DNA of 64,000 bases, from contig NZ_SNWQ01000001.1 in assembly GCF_004361855.1 (NCBI RefSeq), positions 791,961-855,960 on the forward strand, written 5' to 3'. Position 1 is the first letter of the stretch, and each line of letters begins with the position of its first letter. Of the stretch, positions 43,769-52,533 are shown piece after piece. Origin of the DNA: Kribbella caucasensis (GTDB lineage Bacteria; Actinomycetota; Actinomycetes; Propionibacteriales; Kribbellaceae). Made by a program: the position numbers and the translations under genes. The notes under the pieces were generated by a model. That model was given only the letters and a program-made list of their open reading frames with translations. It had not been told where the DNA came from and searched no databases.

Positions 43769-45009
43769 GCGATTGGCCGAACGCGGCGCTTGCGGACGCC
43801 GAACCACTGGTGTTCTGGCTCGACGACAAAGCGGCACCGGAACCGGAGCAGCCCTTGGCCGGGCCGCAGTCGGCCGACCTTGCCGTGGTCGGCGGTGGCT
43901 ACACAGGACTCTGGACCGCGCTCCGCGCGAAGGATCGCCATCCGGACCTCGACGCCATCGATGCCACCATCGCCAGGCTCGATATCGACTGCGGCTGGGA
44001 GCGAACCGGCGAGCTCACCGTCGCCACCGCACCACATCACCTGGCCGAGCTCGCGGAGGAGGTCGAGCAGCGGCAGGCCTATGGTCATGAGGTCGCCCTG
44101 CTCGACGCAGCCGCCGCCCGAGCCGAGCTGAACTCGCCGACCTATCTTGGCGCCCTGTTCAACCCGAGGGGTACCGCGCTGGTCGAGCCGGCGCGGCTCG
44201 CCTGGGGGTTGCGCCAGGCCTGCCTCGTGGCCGGCGTACGGATTCACGAGCACACCCGGGTCACCGCCGTACGGCGAGACGGTGCGGCCAGGTCGTTGTT
44301 GGCAGCAACTGGTTCGGTCCGGGCAGAGCGGATCGCGCTGGCCACCAACGCGTTTCCGTCCCTGCTGAAGCGACTCCGGCTCTACACCGTGCCGGTCTAC
44401 GACCTGGTCCTGGTGACCGAACCGCTGTCGCCCGGACAACTGGACACGATCGGCTGGCGGCACCGGCAGGGCGTCGGCGATGCCTCGAACCTGTTCCACT
44501 ACTACCGGCTGACCAGGGACAACCGGATCCTGTGGGGTGGCTACACCCCGCTCTACTACTTCGGCAGCCGGATCTACCCCGAGCTCGAACAACGCGACGC
44601 GATCCACCGACTGCTGGCCCGGCACTTCTTCGAGACCTTCCCCCAGCTGGATGGACTGCGCTTCACCCATCGGTGGGGCGGAGTGATCGACACCAGTACG
44701 AGGTTCTGTGCCTTCTTCGGCACTGCGTCGGAGGGCCGGATCGGCTACGTGCTCGGCTACACCGGCCTCGGGGTCGCCGCGACCCGGTTCGGCGCCGAGG
44801 TGATGCTCGATCTCCTGTACGGCGAGGAAACCGAGCGCACCCGCCTCCGGATGGTCCGCGAGCGCCCGATCCCCTTCCCACCGGAGCCTCTGCGCTACGC
44901 GGGGATCCAGCTCACCCGCTGGTCGATGGCCCGCGCCGACGCGAACTCCGGCCACCGCAACCTCTGGCTGCGCGCCCTCGACCGCCTGGGCCTGGGCTTC
45001 GACTTCTGA
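43765..45009 (+). CDS. FAD-dependent amine oxidoreductase with an internal deletion in the FAD domain
   Basis: 414-residue homologue of the enzyme at 37745-39112. The first FAD motif is present (LAVVGGGYTGLWTAL, G43), and the substrate domain is readable to the end (YYFGSRIYPELE, GGVIDTSTRFCAFFG, GYTGLGVAATRF). However, the sequence jumps from RHPDLD (58-63) to AIDATIAR. Compared with the paralogue, the distance from the first Gly to the IDC motif is 31 residues instead of 86, so about 55 residues are missing, including the ribose-binding acid and the SGRNGG segment. The frame is kept. The protein probably cannot bind FAD normally. It is translationally coupled to the permease upstream. A 17-bp tandem duplication spans its stop codon (44995-45028). 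Confidence 0.8.
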   Translation: MSDWPNAALADAEPLVFWLDDKAAPEPEQPLAGPQSADLAVVGGGYTGLWTALRAKDRHPDLDAIDATIARLDIDCGWERTGELTVATAPHHLAELAEEVEQRQAYGHEVALLDAAAARAELNSPTYLGALFNPRGTALVEPARLAWGLRQACLVAGVRIHEHTRVTAVRRDGAARSLLAATGSVRAERIALATNAFPSLLKRLRLYTVPVYDLVLVTEPLSPGQLDTIGWRHRQGVGDASNLFHYYRLTRDNRILWGGYTPLYYFGSRIYPELEQRDAIHRLLARHFFETFPQLDGLRFTHRWGGVIDTSTRFCAFFGTASEGRIGYVLGYTGLGVAATRFGAEVMLDLLYGEETERTRLRMVRERPIPFPPEPLRYAGIQLTRWSMARADANSGHRNLWLRALDRLGLGFDF

Positions 45010-45045
45010 GCGGCTTCGGCTTCTGAGCGGCGGGAACGGCTGAGG

Positions 45046-46437
45046 TCAGAGGTGGTTCTCGGCTTCGATCAGGACCGCGCGGAGGATCTGCTCCATCTCG
45101 TCGAAGTGCTGCTGGTCGCAGATCAGCGGCGGTGACAGCTGGACGACGGGGTCGCCGCGGTCATCGGCGCGGCAGTAGAGGCCGGCGTCGAAGAGCGCCT
45201 TCGACAGGTATCCGCGCAGCAGCCGCTCGGACTCCTCGTCGTCGAACGTCTCCTTGGTCACCTTGTCCTTGACCAGTTCGATCCCGTAGAAGTAGCCGTC
45301 ACCGCGGACGTCGCCGACCAGTGGCAGATCGAGCAGCTTCTCGAGCGTCGCCCGGAACTCCCCCTCCGTGCTCCGGACGTGCTCGTTGATGCCTTCTCGC
45401 TCGAAGATGTCCAGATTGGTCAGCGCGACCGCGGCGGACACAGGGTGGCCACCGAACGTGTAGCCATGCGCGAACGACGTGGTGCCGTGCAGGAACGGCT
45501 CCATCAGCCGATCCGTGGCGAGCATCGCGCCGAGCGGGGCGTAGCCGGAAGTGAGTCCCTTGGCGCAGGTGATGATGTCGGGCTGGTAGCCGTACCGGTC
45601 GGCGCCGAACATGTGGCCGAGCCGGCCGAAGGCGCAGATCACTTCGTCGCTGACGAGGAGTACGTCGTACTCATCGCAGATCTCGCGGACCCGGTCGAAG
45701 TAGCCGGGTGGCGGCGGGAAGCAGCCGCCGGCGTTCTGCACGGGTTCGAGGAACACGGCCGCGACGGTGTCAGCGCCCTCGTTCTCGATCGCCACAGCGA
45801 TCTGGTCCGCCGCCCAGCGGCCGAAGGCGACCGGGTCGTCGCCGTGGATGGAGGCCCGGTAGATGTTGGTGTTCGGCACCCGGAAGGTGCTCGGGACGAG
45901 CGGCTCGAACGGGGCCTTCAACTCCGGCAGCCCGGTAATGGAGAGCGCGCCCTGGGTGGTGCCGTGGTAGGCGATCGCCCGGCTGATCACCTTGTGCTTG
46001 CCGGGCCGGCCGGTCAGCTTGAAGTACTGCTTGGCCAGCTTCCACGCGGACTCGACCGCCTCGCCGCCGCCACTGGTGAAGAACACCCGGTTCAGGTCGC
46101 CCGGCGCGAATTCGGCCAGCCGCCCGGCCAGCTCGATCGACTTCGGATGCGCATACGACCAGAGCGGGAAGAAGGCCAGCTCGGAGGCCTGCTTGGCGGC
46201 CGCTTCGGCCAGCTCGGTGCGGCCGTGGCCCAGCTGGTTGACGAACAGCCCGGCCAGCGCATCCAGGTAGCGCTTGCCCTTGGCGTCATAGATGTAGACG
46301 CCGTCACCGCGGACGATAACCGGGATGTCGGCCGTTTGATAGCTCGACATCCGGGTGAAGTGCATCCAGAGGTGGTCCTTGGCCGACTGCTGGAGGCGAG
46401 CGAAGTCGGCGTCGTCGAGAGCATCCGGGGGGATCAT
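45046..46437 (-). CDS. Class III aminotransferase, probable putrescine/polyamine:pyruvate type
   Basis: 463-residue PLP enzyme. The PLP lysine is K293 in ITCAKGLTSGYAPLG, with D264 in VSDEVICAFGR pairing to the ring nitrogen and SGGGEAVESAWK binding phosphate. The N-terminal DHLWMHFTRMSSY and YIYDAKGKRYLDALAG match the SpuC/YgjG-like branch that uses putrescine, cadaverine or beta-alanine. In this locus it would convert putrescine to 4-aminobutanal. It is convergent with the uptake operon and divergent from the amidohydrolase. Confidence 0.86.
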   Translation of the reverse strand: MIPPDALDDADFARLQQSAKDHLWMHFTRMSSYQTADIPVIVRGDGVYIYDAKGKRYLDALAGLFVNQLGHGRTELAEAAAKQASELAFFPLWSYAHPKSIELAGRLAEFAPGDLNRVFFTSGGGEAVESAWKLAKQYFKLTGRPGKHKVISRAIAYHGTTQGALSITGLPELKAPFEPLVPSTFRVPNTNIYRASIHGDDPVAFGRWAADQIAVAIENEGADTVAAVFLEPVQNAGGCFPPPPGYFDRVREICDEYDVLLVSDEVICAFGRLGHMFGADRYGYQPDIITCAKGLTSGYAPLGAMLATDRLMEPFLHGTTSFAHGYTFGGHPVSAAVALTNLDIFEREGINEHVRSTEGEFRATLEKLLDLPLVGDVRGDGYFYGIELVKDKVTKETFDDEESERLLRGYLSKALFDAGLYCRADDRGDPVVQLSPPLICDQQHFDEMEQILRAVLIEAENHL

Positions 46438-46587
46438 CGGTTCCTCATCTCAAGCGGGCCGTCGGACGCTATCCTGCCTGGCTGACCCGGCGAATGGCAA
46501 GCGATTTCGTTTCGTCAAGATCGATATGGTGTTGAAGTCAGCAGTCAAAGAAGCTGTTTGATTCGGATTCCGTACTGCGGAGGTGCG

Positions 46588-48222
46588 ATGGTCGCGGACA
46601 TGGTGTTCGTCAACGGGCCGGTCTTCGATGGACGGCGGTACTGGCCGGACGTGTCCGTAGCCGTCCGGTCCGGCCGGATCGTGGCGGTGGCCGCGGACCT
46701 GGGCGACCTACGGGGTTCCCGGACCGAGGTGGTCGATCTGGCCGGCGGCCTGCTGCTCCCGGGATTCGTCGATGCTCACATCCATCCGGTGCAAGGCGGC
46801 CTGGAGCGGCGTCGGTGCGACCTGTCGCCGGCCTCAGGACGAGAAGCCTGCCTGCACACGATCGCGGCGTACGCCCTTGCGCATCCCGAGGTCGAGTGGA
46901 TCCTCGGCGGCGGCTGGCACCAACCCGACTTCCCGGGTGGCGCGCCGAGGGCTGCCGATCTGGACGCCGTCACCGGCGGTCGGCCGGCGTTCCTGGTGAA
47001 CGCCGACCACCACGGTGCCTGGCTCAACTCCGTGGCGCTCGCGCTGGCCGGTGTCGACGCCCGGACGCCGGATCCGCCGGACGGGCGGATCGAACGAGCG
47101 GCCGACGGTACGCCGACTGGCACCTTGCACGAGGGCGCGATGGATCTCGTCGGCCGCCTCGTCCCACCGACTATGAGGGCTGAGCAGGTCGCAGCGCTGA
47201 CCGAGGCCCAGGCGTACTTGCACTCCTTGGGAATCACCGGTTGGCAGGATGCGATCCTCGGCGACTACGCGAATCTGTCCGACGCCACCCCGGCGTACGT
47301 CGAACTGGCGACGACCGGTCGGCTGACAGCACGCGTGGTCGGCGCACTCTGGTGGCAACGCGACCGCGGGGCCGAGCAGATCCCCGAACTCATCGAGCGC
47401 CGGGATCGCCTGCACTACCCGCGATTCCGCGCCGGCAGCGTGAAGATCATGCAGGACGGCGTCGCGGAGAACTTCACCGCGGGAATGATCGAGCCGTACT
47501 TCGACGGGTGTGGCTGCCGGACCGGCAACAGAGGGCTGTCGTTCGTGGACCCGGCGGCGCTACGGGCGGACGTCGCGCTGCTGGATGCGGCCGGGTTCCA
47601 AGTGCATGTGCACGCCATCGGCGATCGTGCGATCCGGGAGGCACTCGACGCCTTCGAGGCGGCGCGAGCTGTCAACGGGGCGAACGATCATCGCCACCAC
47701 ATCGCCCATCTGCAGGTTGTCCACGCCGACGACCTCGGCCGGTTCGCGGCTCTCGGCGTCACTGCGAACCTGCAGGCGCTCTGGGCGGTCTACGAGCGGC
47801 AGATGCTCGACCTGACGATCCCGTTCCTCGGTCCGGAGCGGACCGCTCGGCAGTACCCGTTCGGAGATCTGGCGCGATCGGGCGCCCACCTCGCTGCCGG
47901 CTCTGACTGGCCGGTCTCCAGCCCGGATCCGCTGGCCGGCGTCCATGCCGCCGTCAACCGGCGAGCACCGGCCGCGCTGGCCGACGGGACGTACGACGCG
48001 TTTTTGCCGGGGCAGGCTCTGGACCTGGAGACCGCGCTGGCGGCGTACACGTCGGGCAGTGCCTGGCTGAACCATGCCGATGCCACCGGGCGGATCGCGG
48101 TCGGCGCGCTCGCGGATCTGACCGTCCTCGACCGGGATCCGTTCGCCGGTCCGCCGGGGGCGATCGCGGAGGCTCGGGTACGGATGACCCTGGTCGAGGG
48201 TGAACAGGTCTTCGCCGGGTGA
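46588..48222 (+). CDS. Amidohydrolase (YtcJ-like metal-dependent hydrolase)
   Basis: 544 residues of the amidohydrolase superfamily, YtcJ branch. The first metal pair is H64/H66 in VDAHIHPVQGG, later HVHAIGDRAI and the final metal aspartate in AAGSDWPVSSPDPL; a Lys in SVKIMQDGV may be a carbamate bridge. Enzymes of this branch hydrolyse amides or formyl groups; the gene lies between aminotransferase and dehydrogenase, so an N-acyl or gamma-glutamyl amine could be the substrate, but this is inference. Start ATG 46588 behind GGAGG; the in-frame ATG at 46600 is less well spaced. Confidence 0.82.
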   Translation: MVADMVFVNGPVFDGRRYWPDVSVAVRSGRIVAVAADLGDLRGSRTEVVDLAGGLLLPGFVDAHIHPVQGGLERRRCDLSPASGREACLHTIAAYALAHPEVEWILGGGWHQPDFPGGAPRAADLDAVTGGRPAFLVNADHHGAWLNSVALALAGVDARTPDPPDGRIERAADGTPTGTLHEGAMDLVGRLVPPTMRAEQVAALTEAQAYLHSLGITGWQDAILGDYANLSDATPAYVELATTGRLTARVVGALWWQRDRGAEQIPELIERRDRLHYPRFRAGSVKIMQDGVAENFTAGMIEPYFDGCGCRTGNRGLSFVDPAALRADVALLDAAGFQVHVHAIGDRAIREALDAFEAARAVNGANDHRHHIAHLQVVHADDLGRFAALGVTANLQALWAVYERQMLDLTIPFLGPERTARQYPFGDLARSGAHLAAGSDWPVSSPDPLAGVHAAVNRRAPAALADGTYDAFLPGQALDLETALAAYTSGSAWLNHADATGRIAVGALADLTVLDRDPFAGPPGAIAEARVRMTLVEGEQVFAG

Positions 48223-48339
48223 TCTCGTCATCAATGGGGGTTCATTGGTAGCGAATCGGTTGCCGGATCGCCGGAAGCCCTATCGATTCCGTCGTCTCAA
48301 CGATTAGGCTCCGATCACCCGAGCAGACAAGGACGTGTC

Positions 48340-49776
48340 ATGGCTGACCTGCGGACTCTCACGAATGTCGTGGACGGCAAGGCCACCGGATCTCTGAGCG
48401 GCGCGACGTACGAAGTGATCAACCCGGCGACGGGCGAGGCCTACGCGCAGGCACCGATGTCTGGCCCCGAGGACGTCGACCGGGCGATGACCGCGGCCGC
48501 CCGGGCGTTCGAGTCGTGGCGGGACACCACGCCCGCCGAGCGGCAACGGATGCTGCTCAAGATCGCCGACGCGTTGGAGACCCGGGCCGACGGGTTCACC
48601 AAGGTGGAGAGTGAGAACACCGGCAAGCCGCTCGGGCTGACGTCGACCGAGGAGCTGCCGCCTTCGGTGGACCAGATCAGGTTCTTCGCCGGTGCGGCGC
48701 GGCTGCTGGAGGGCCGGTCGGCGGGTGAGTACCTGGCCGGGCACACGTCGTACGTCCGGCGGGAGCCGATCGGGGTGGTCGGGCAGGTGACCCCGTGGAA
48801 CTACCCGCTGATGATGGCGGTCTGGAAGATCGCGCCGGCCCTGGCCGCCGGCAACACGGTGGTGCTGAAGCCGAGTGACACGACACCGGCCTCGACCGTG
48901 CTGCTGGCCGAGCTGTGCAACGAGTTCCTGCCTCCCGGTGTGCTCAACGTGATCTGCGGTGACCGGGACACGGGCCGCGCGTTGGTTGAGCACGAGATCC
49001 CGCAACTGGTCGCAATCACCGGCTCGGTCCGGGCCGGGATGGAGGTCGCCACCTCGGCGGCCCGGCACCTGAAGCGGACGCACCTGGAGCTGGGCGGCAA
49101 GGCGCCGGTGGTGGTCTTCGACGATGCTGATCTGGCGGCCGCCGCGGAGACGATCGCGGGAGCCGGGTACTTCAACGCCGGCCAGGACTGCACGGCCGCG
49201 ACCCGGGTGCTGGCCGGTCCACGGATTCACGACGACTTCGTGGCGGCGTTGACCGACCAGGCGAAGGTCACGAAGACCGGGCAGCCCGACGACGAGGAGG
49301 CGGCGTACGGCGCGCTCAACAATCCCGACCAGCTTCGCCGGGTCAGCGGTTTCGTCGAGCGGCTCCCGGACCACGCGGTCCTGCAAACGGGCGGGACCGC
49401 TGTCGGCGATCGCGGCTACTTCTACGCACCGACCGTCGTCTCCGGGCTGCGGCAGACGGACGAGGCGATCCAGGACGAGATCTTCGGACCGGTGATCACG
49501 GTGCAGCGATTCACCGACGAGGAGGAGGCGCTGCGCTGGGCCAACGGAGTCGAGTACGGCCTGGCTGCCTCGGTGTTCACCCGCGACCACGGCCGCGCGC
49601 TGCGGATGGCCCGACGCCTCGACTTCGGCTGCGTGTGGATCAACACCCACATCCCGATCGTCGCCGAGATGCCGCACGGCGGGTTCAAACACTCAGGCCA
49701 CGGCAAGGACCTGTCCGTTTACGGATTGGAGGACTACACCCGGATCAAGCACGTGATGTCGAACATCGAGGTCTAG
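48340..49776 (+). CDS. Gamma-aminobutyraldehyde dehydrogenase (aldehyde dehydrogenase family)
   Basis: 478-residue NAD(P)-dependent aldehyde dehydrogenase. Catalytic residues are intact: N154 (TPWNYP), E250 (LELGGKAP) and C284 (NAGQDCTAATR). The GQDCTAATR form is typical of aminobutyraldehyde/betaine-aldehyde types such as PatD/PuuC. It would oxidise 4-aminobutanal to GABA, finishing the putrescine route. A -10-like TAGGCT lies at 48304-48309, giving about 25 nt of leader that includes AAGGA. CAATG and CATTG arms upstream (48232-48247) may be part of an operator. Confidence 0.88.
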   Translation: MADLRTLTNVVDGKATGSLSGATYEVINPATGEAYAQAPMSGPEDVDRAMTAAARAFESWRDTTPAERQRMLLKIADALETRADGFTKVESENTGKPLGLTSTEELPPSVDQIRFFAGAARLLEGRSAGEYLAGHTSYVRREPIGVVGQVTPWNYPLMMAVWKIAPALAAGNTVVLKPSDTTPASTVLLAELCNEFLPPGVLNVICGDRDTGRALVEHEIPQLVAITGSVRAGMEVATSAARHLKRTHLELGGKAPVVVFDDADLAAAAETIAGAGYFNAGQDCTAATRVLAGPRIHDDFVAALTDQAKVTKTGQPDDEEAAYGALNNPDQLRRVSGFVERLPDHAVLQTGGTAVGDRGYFYAPTVVSGLRQTDEAIQDEIFGPVITVQRFTDEEEALRWANGVEYGLAASVFTRDHGRALRMARRLDFGCVWINTHIPIVAEMPHGGFKHSGHGKDLSVYGLEDYTRIKHVMSNIEV

Positions 49777-49778
49777 TT

Positions 49779-50029
49779 CTACAACGCCAGTTCCGGCTGG
49801 AGTTTCTGCTCGACGCAGTACTAGGACTGCTCGACGACGCCGCACCGGATCAGCGGCAGTGGCATCTGATCTCGACCGAGTTCACCCTGCACGCGTTGCG
49901 CAACCCAGAGGCGGCGGCTGCGTTGGTCGAGCAGCGGTCGGTGTTCCGTCGGCAGCCGCCGAGGTTCCGGCCGGATCGCTGGAGCACGCCTTCGTCCCGA
50001 TGGTGCTGGCGGCGGTCAGCCGATCTTGA
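49779..50029 (+). pseudogene. Remnant of a TetR-family regulator (C-terminal part, frameshifted)
   Basis: Immediately after the dehydrogenase stop, codons from 49779 read FLLDAVLGLLDD, HLISTEFTLHALRNP and AAALVEQRSVFR, a pattern of TetR ligand-domain helices. Near 49948 a one-base loss shifts the frame; the sequence then continues as AGSLEHAFVPMVLAAVS and ends in TGA at 50027-50029. There is no start codon and no helix-turn-helix, so the 5' half is gone. The fragment may be the former regulator of the polyamine-type genes. Its last bases overlap the convergent oxidoreductase gene. Confidence 0.55.
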
Positions 50030-51584
50030 TGTCGACGCTGTGCAGGCCGGTCGAACCGTTCGGCGCGGGTGGTGCCTGGGCCTCGATCTGAGGGTTGCCC
50101 TGGGCATCGAACGCGCGGACCTGCAGCACATGGTTGCCCCTCGGCGCGTCCCAGGACCAATGCCACTGCCGCCAGGTGTCGATCGAACCATCCGTCGCCA
50201 GGGTCGCCTGCTGCCACGCACCGCCGTCCACCCGAATCTCGACCTTCGACACCCCGACATGCTGGTCCCACGCGACCCCGGCGACCGTGACCTGTCCTGG
50301 TGAGGCCTTCGACCGCGGTACGTCGATCCGCGACGACAACTTGATCGGCCCCTGCGCCGACCAACCACGCGGAGTCCAGTAGGCCTCGAACCGGTCGAAC
50401 CGGGTGACCTCGATCTCGGTCAACCACTTGGTCGCCGAGACGTACCCATACAGCCCCGGTACGACGATCCGCACGGGGAACCCATGTTCCAGGGGCAACG
50501 GCTGACCGTTCATCGCGAACGCGAGCAGCGACTGGCGATCGTCGACCAGCGTGCTCAGCGGCGTACCGGCGGTGAACCCGTCTTTCGAGGTCGACTTGAT
50601 CGCATCCGCGTCGGCGGCCGGCCCGGCCTCCTCGAGCAGATCCTTCAACAGGACGCCAGACCAGAGCGCGTTGCCGATCAGATCCCCGCCAACCTCGTTG
50701 CTGACACAGGTCAACGTGACCCATTTGTGGACGACCTTCCGCCGGATCAGGTCGTCAAAGCTCAGCTCGATCTCCTTGCCGACCATGCCGTGGATCCGCA
50801 ACGTCCAGTCGCTCGGCATGATCAGCGGTACCGACAGTGCGGTGTCGATCCGGTAGAACTCCTCGTTCGACGTCGCCCACGGAGTCGCACCAGGCGCCTG
50901 TGCTCCGGCCGGCGGCTCCAGGCTCGGCGGCAACGGCAGGTCGAGCCCTTCGCGAGCCTCCGTCACAGCCGACCGTCGGCCACCCACAACCTTGCCCAAG
51001 GCACCTATCGCGACCGAGCCGAGCGCGACTCCCGCGGACAGCTGAAGGAATCCGCGCCGGCTGACCCCGTCCCGCGGAGCGACCTTCAGATTCTTCAACC
51101 GCTGAGCGAACAGCCGGAGCAACAGCAGCGCGGTGATCCCCGCGATGAAGGACGGCAAGAATCCGGTCTGCCCCGCGTCTGGCCGAGTCATCGCCGCAAC
51201 GACAGCAACCCCCGCCAGCAGTACGACGATCGCGGCGCCCGCCCAGTACCGCAGTACGGCCAGAACACCACCAACAGCGGCGAATGCCAGCAGGACGATC
51301 AGGATGCCGGTCCGGAGAGCGGTCTTGTCATGGATCCCGAAGAGGGAGATCGCGAGATCTTTGAGCCAGGGCGGCGTCCGGTCGATGAAGGCCGAACCGA
51401 TCGCAACTACCGGCGTCTGCGTGGTCCCCAGAATCGCCGCCGTCACGCCCCCGAGCGCCAGTCCCGCGAGCGCCGACAGCACACCGCCGATCCCGGCCCG
51501 AACGAACAAGGCCCTCCGTGCCGGCCTGTCGAGTTCGCGGGGCGCGGTGGGGTTTCGGGGTGGATGGACCTGCGGCTGGTTCAC
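50016..51584 (-). CDS. Membrane-anchored molybdopterin-dependent oxidoreductase (sulfite-oxidase fold)
   Basis: 522 residues. The N-terminal 165 contain about four membrane helices; a twin-arginine-like motif SRRGFLQ (175-181) then precedes a further hydrophobic stretch, so the catalytic domain is probably outside the cell. The sulfite-oxidase-type Mo-cofactor domain shows C293 in LTCVSNEVGGDLIGNALWSG, the Mo ligand, and the C-terminal immunoglobulin-like dimer domain (VTVAGVAWDQHVGVSKVEIRV). Related proteins repair methionine sulfoxide or oxidise sulfite; substrate not clear. The start is GTG 51584. The hairpin at 51604-51631 lies just upstream. Confidence 0.85.
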   Translation of the reverse strand: MNQPQVHPPRNPTAPRELDRPARRALFVRAGIGGVLSALAGLALGGVTAAILGTTQTPVVAIGSAFIDRTPPWLKDLAISLFGIHDKTALRTGILIVLLAFAAVGGVLAVLRYWAGAAIVVLLAGVAVVAAMTRPDAGQTGFLPSFIAGITALLLLRLFAQRLKNLKVAPRDGVSRRGFLQLSAGVALGSVAIGALGKVVGGRRSAVTEAREGLDLPLPPSLEPPAGAQAPGATPWATSNEEFYRIDTALSVPLIMPSDWTLRIHGMVGKEIELSFDDLIRRKVVHKWVTLTCVSNEVGGDLIGNALWSGVLLKDLLEEAGPAADADAIKSTSKDGFTAGTPLSTLVDDRQSLLAFAMNGQPLPLEHGFPVRIVVPGLYGYVSATKWLTEIEVTRFDRFEAYWTPRGWSAQGPIKLSSRIDVPRSKASPGQVTVAGVAWDQHVGVSKVEIRVDGGAWQQATLATDGSIDTWRQWHWSWDAPRGNHVLQVRAFDAQGNPQIEAQAPPAPNGSTGLHSVDIKIG

Positions 51585-51603
51585 ATCTCAACGATCCCGC
51601 TCG

Positions 51604-51631
51604 GTGGCGCCCGACACCAGCCGGGCGCCAC
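51604..51631. terminator. 10-bp perfect hairpin between MarR and the Mo-oxidoreductase gene
   Basis: GTGGCGCCCG (51604-51613) and CGGGCGCCAC (51622-51631) are perfect inverted arms around an 8-nt loop. No T-run. On the minus strand it follows the MarR gene and precedes the next start codon by 20 bp, so it could stop or attenuate read-through. Confidence 0.5.
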
Positions 51632-51683
51632 ATCCGTTAGGAGCGGGTAATGCGTGTCTTTTGCGTGAGTCGTTCCTGGTCGA

Positions 51684-52295
51684 TCAGATCCGGTCTGTGC
51701 CGAGCCTGTCCGTCCCGATCCGCTCCGCACCGAGTCGATCGGTGCTGAGCCGGTCCGTGTTGATCGGGCCGAGGCTGGGACGGCCGTTCGGCCAGCGGCG
51801 GGCGTTGTCCCGGACCCGGCGGAGCTTGCCGAGAACGAGGTCCTGCTCGTCGGCGAGCTGCGACATCCACAGGCTGTCGATCTCCAGGAGGTGGTCCGGC
51901 AGTGCTTCACGCAGCCGCCGCTTGCCCTCCTCGGTGAGGACAGCGAACGACCCACGGGCGTCGTCCGGACATGGTTCCCGGCGGACCAGGCCGAGGGCCT
52001 CGGCACGGTCGACGAGCCGGGTGATGCCGCCGGTGGTGACGGTCAACTCCCGGGCGAGTGAAGTAAGACGCTGCTTCTCCCCGTGGCTACGGGCTAGCCG
52101 CAGCAACAGTTCGAACATTGCCATTTGCAGACCACTGCGCTTGAGGGAATGGCGCATCAGGTGATCGAGTTCGGCTGCTGCTTCGCGCAGCAGGCCGTAC
52201 GCGCTGATCACGTCACTGTCCCAGGGTTCGGCGGCGTGAGTGGGTTCTGCATCGGCGAGCGCTAGGGGCGAGCTAAGCGTAGGCGCGATGGTCAT
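51684..52295 (-). CDS. MarR-family regulator with a repetitive C-terminal tail
   Basis: 203 residues. The winged helix is canonical: RLTSLARELTVTTGGITRLVDRAEALGLV, then the wing PCPDDARGSFAVLTEEG. Normal MarR proteins end near residue 170; here a tail of five pentapeptides (NTDRL, STDRL, GAERI, GTDRL, GTDRI) is added, encoded by 15-bp tandem repeats at 51687-51761. The tail is charged and probably unstructured. It is divergent from the membrane protein at 52534; the Mo-oxidoreductase follows downstream on the same strand. Confidence 0.85.
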   Translation of the reverse strand: MTIAPTLSSPLALADAEPTHAAEPWDSDVISAYGLLREAAAELDHLMRHSLKRSGLQMAMFELLLRLARSHGEKQRLTSLARELTVTTGGITRLVDRAEALGLVRREPCPDDARGSFAVLTEEGKRRLREALPDHLLEIDSLWMSQLADEQDLVLGKLRRVRDNARRWPNGRPSLGPINTDRLSTDRLGAERIGTDRLGTDRI

Positions 52296-52317
52296 GCGCG
52301 GACTCTATTAGCTGACT

Positions 52318-52344
52318 AGGTCACTTCGCTACACGGGGTGACCT
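52318..52344. promoter_or_regulatory. 7-bp inverted repeat upstream of the MarR gene
   Basis: AGGTCAC (52318-52324) and GTGACCT (52338-52344) are perfect arms with a 13-bp spacer, 23 bp before the MarR start and inside the 238-bp divergent region (52296-52533). Nearby TAGCTGACTA adds a further short symmetric site. Either could be the MarR operator. Nothing else was recognised in this gap. Confidence 0.4.
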
Positions 52345-52533
52345 TTCGGCTACAGGTCGAGACAAGATTGAAGGAATTCTGTGCGTGACAAGCGACCCTG
52401 AACCGTGATCCAGCCCTGCTGGGCGATCTCGGAGGGCGCTGCGGACCGGACCTGTGGATAACTTCCGCGGGGTCCGCGCGATTTTTGCCAGCCTAGAGAA
52501 GTCCACCAGGCAGGCAGCGATCGGGGGTCCCAG

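Noticed and set aside
40960..45009. Iron(III) or spermidine-preferential importer instead of putrescine
   Set aside because: The surrounding amine oxidases, class III aminotransferase and aminobutyraldehyde dehydrogenase favour putrescine-type amines; exact substrate remains open.
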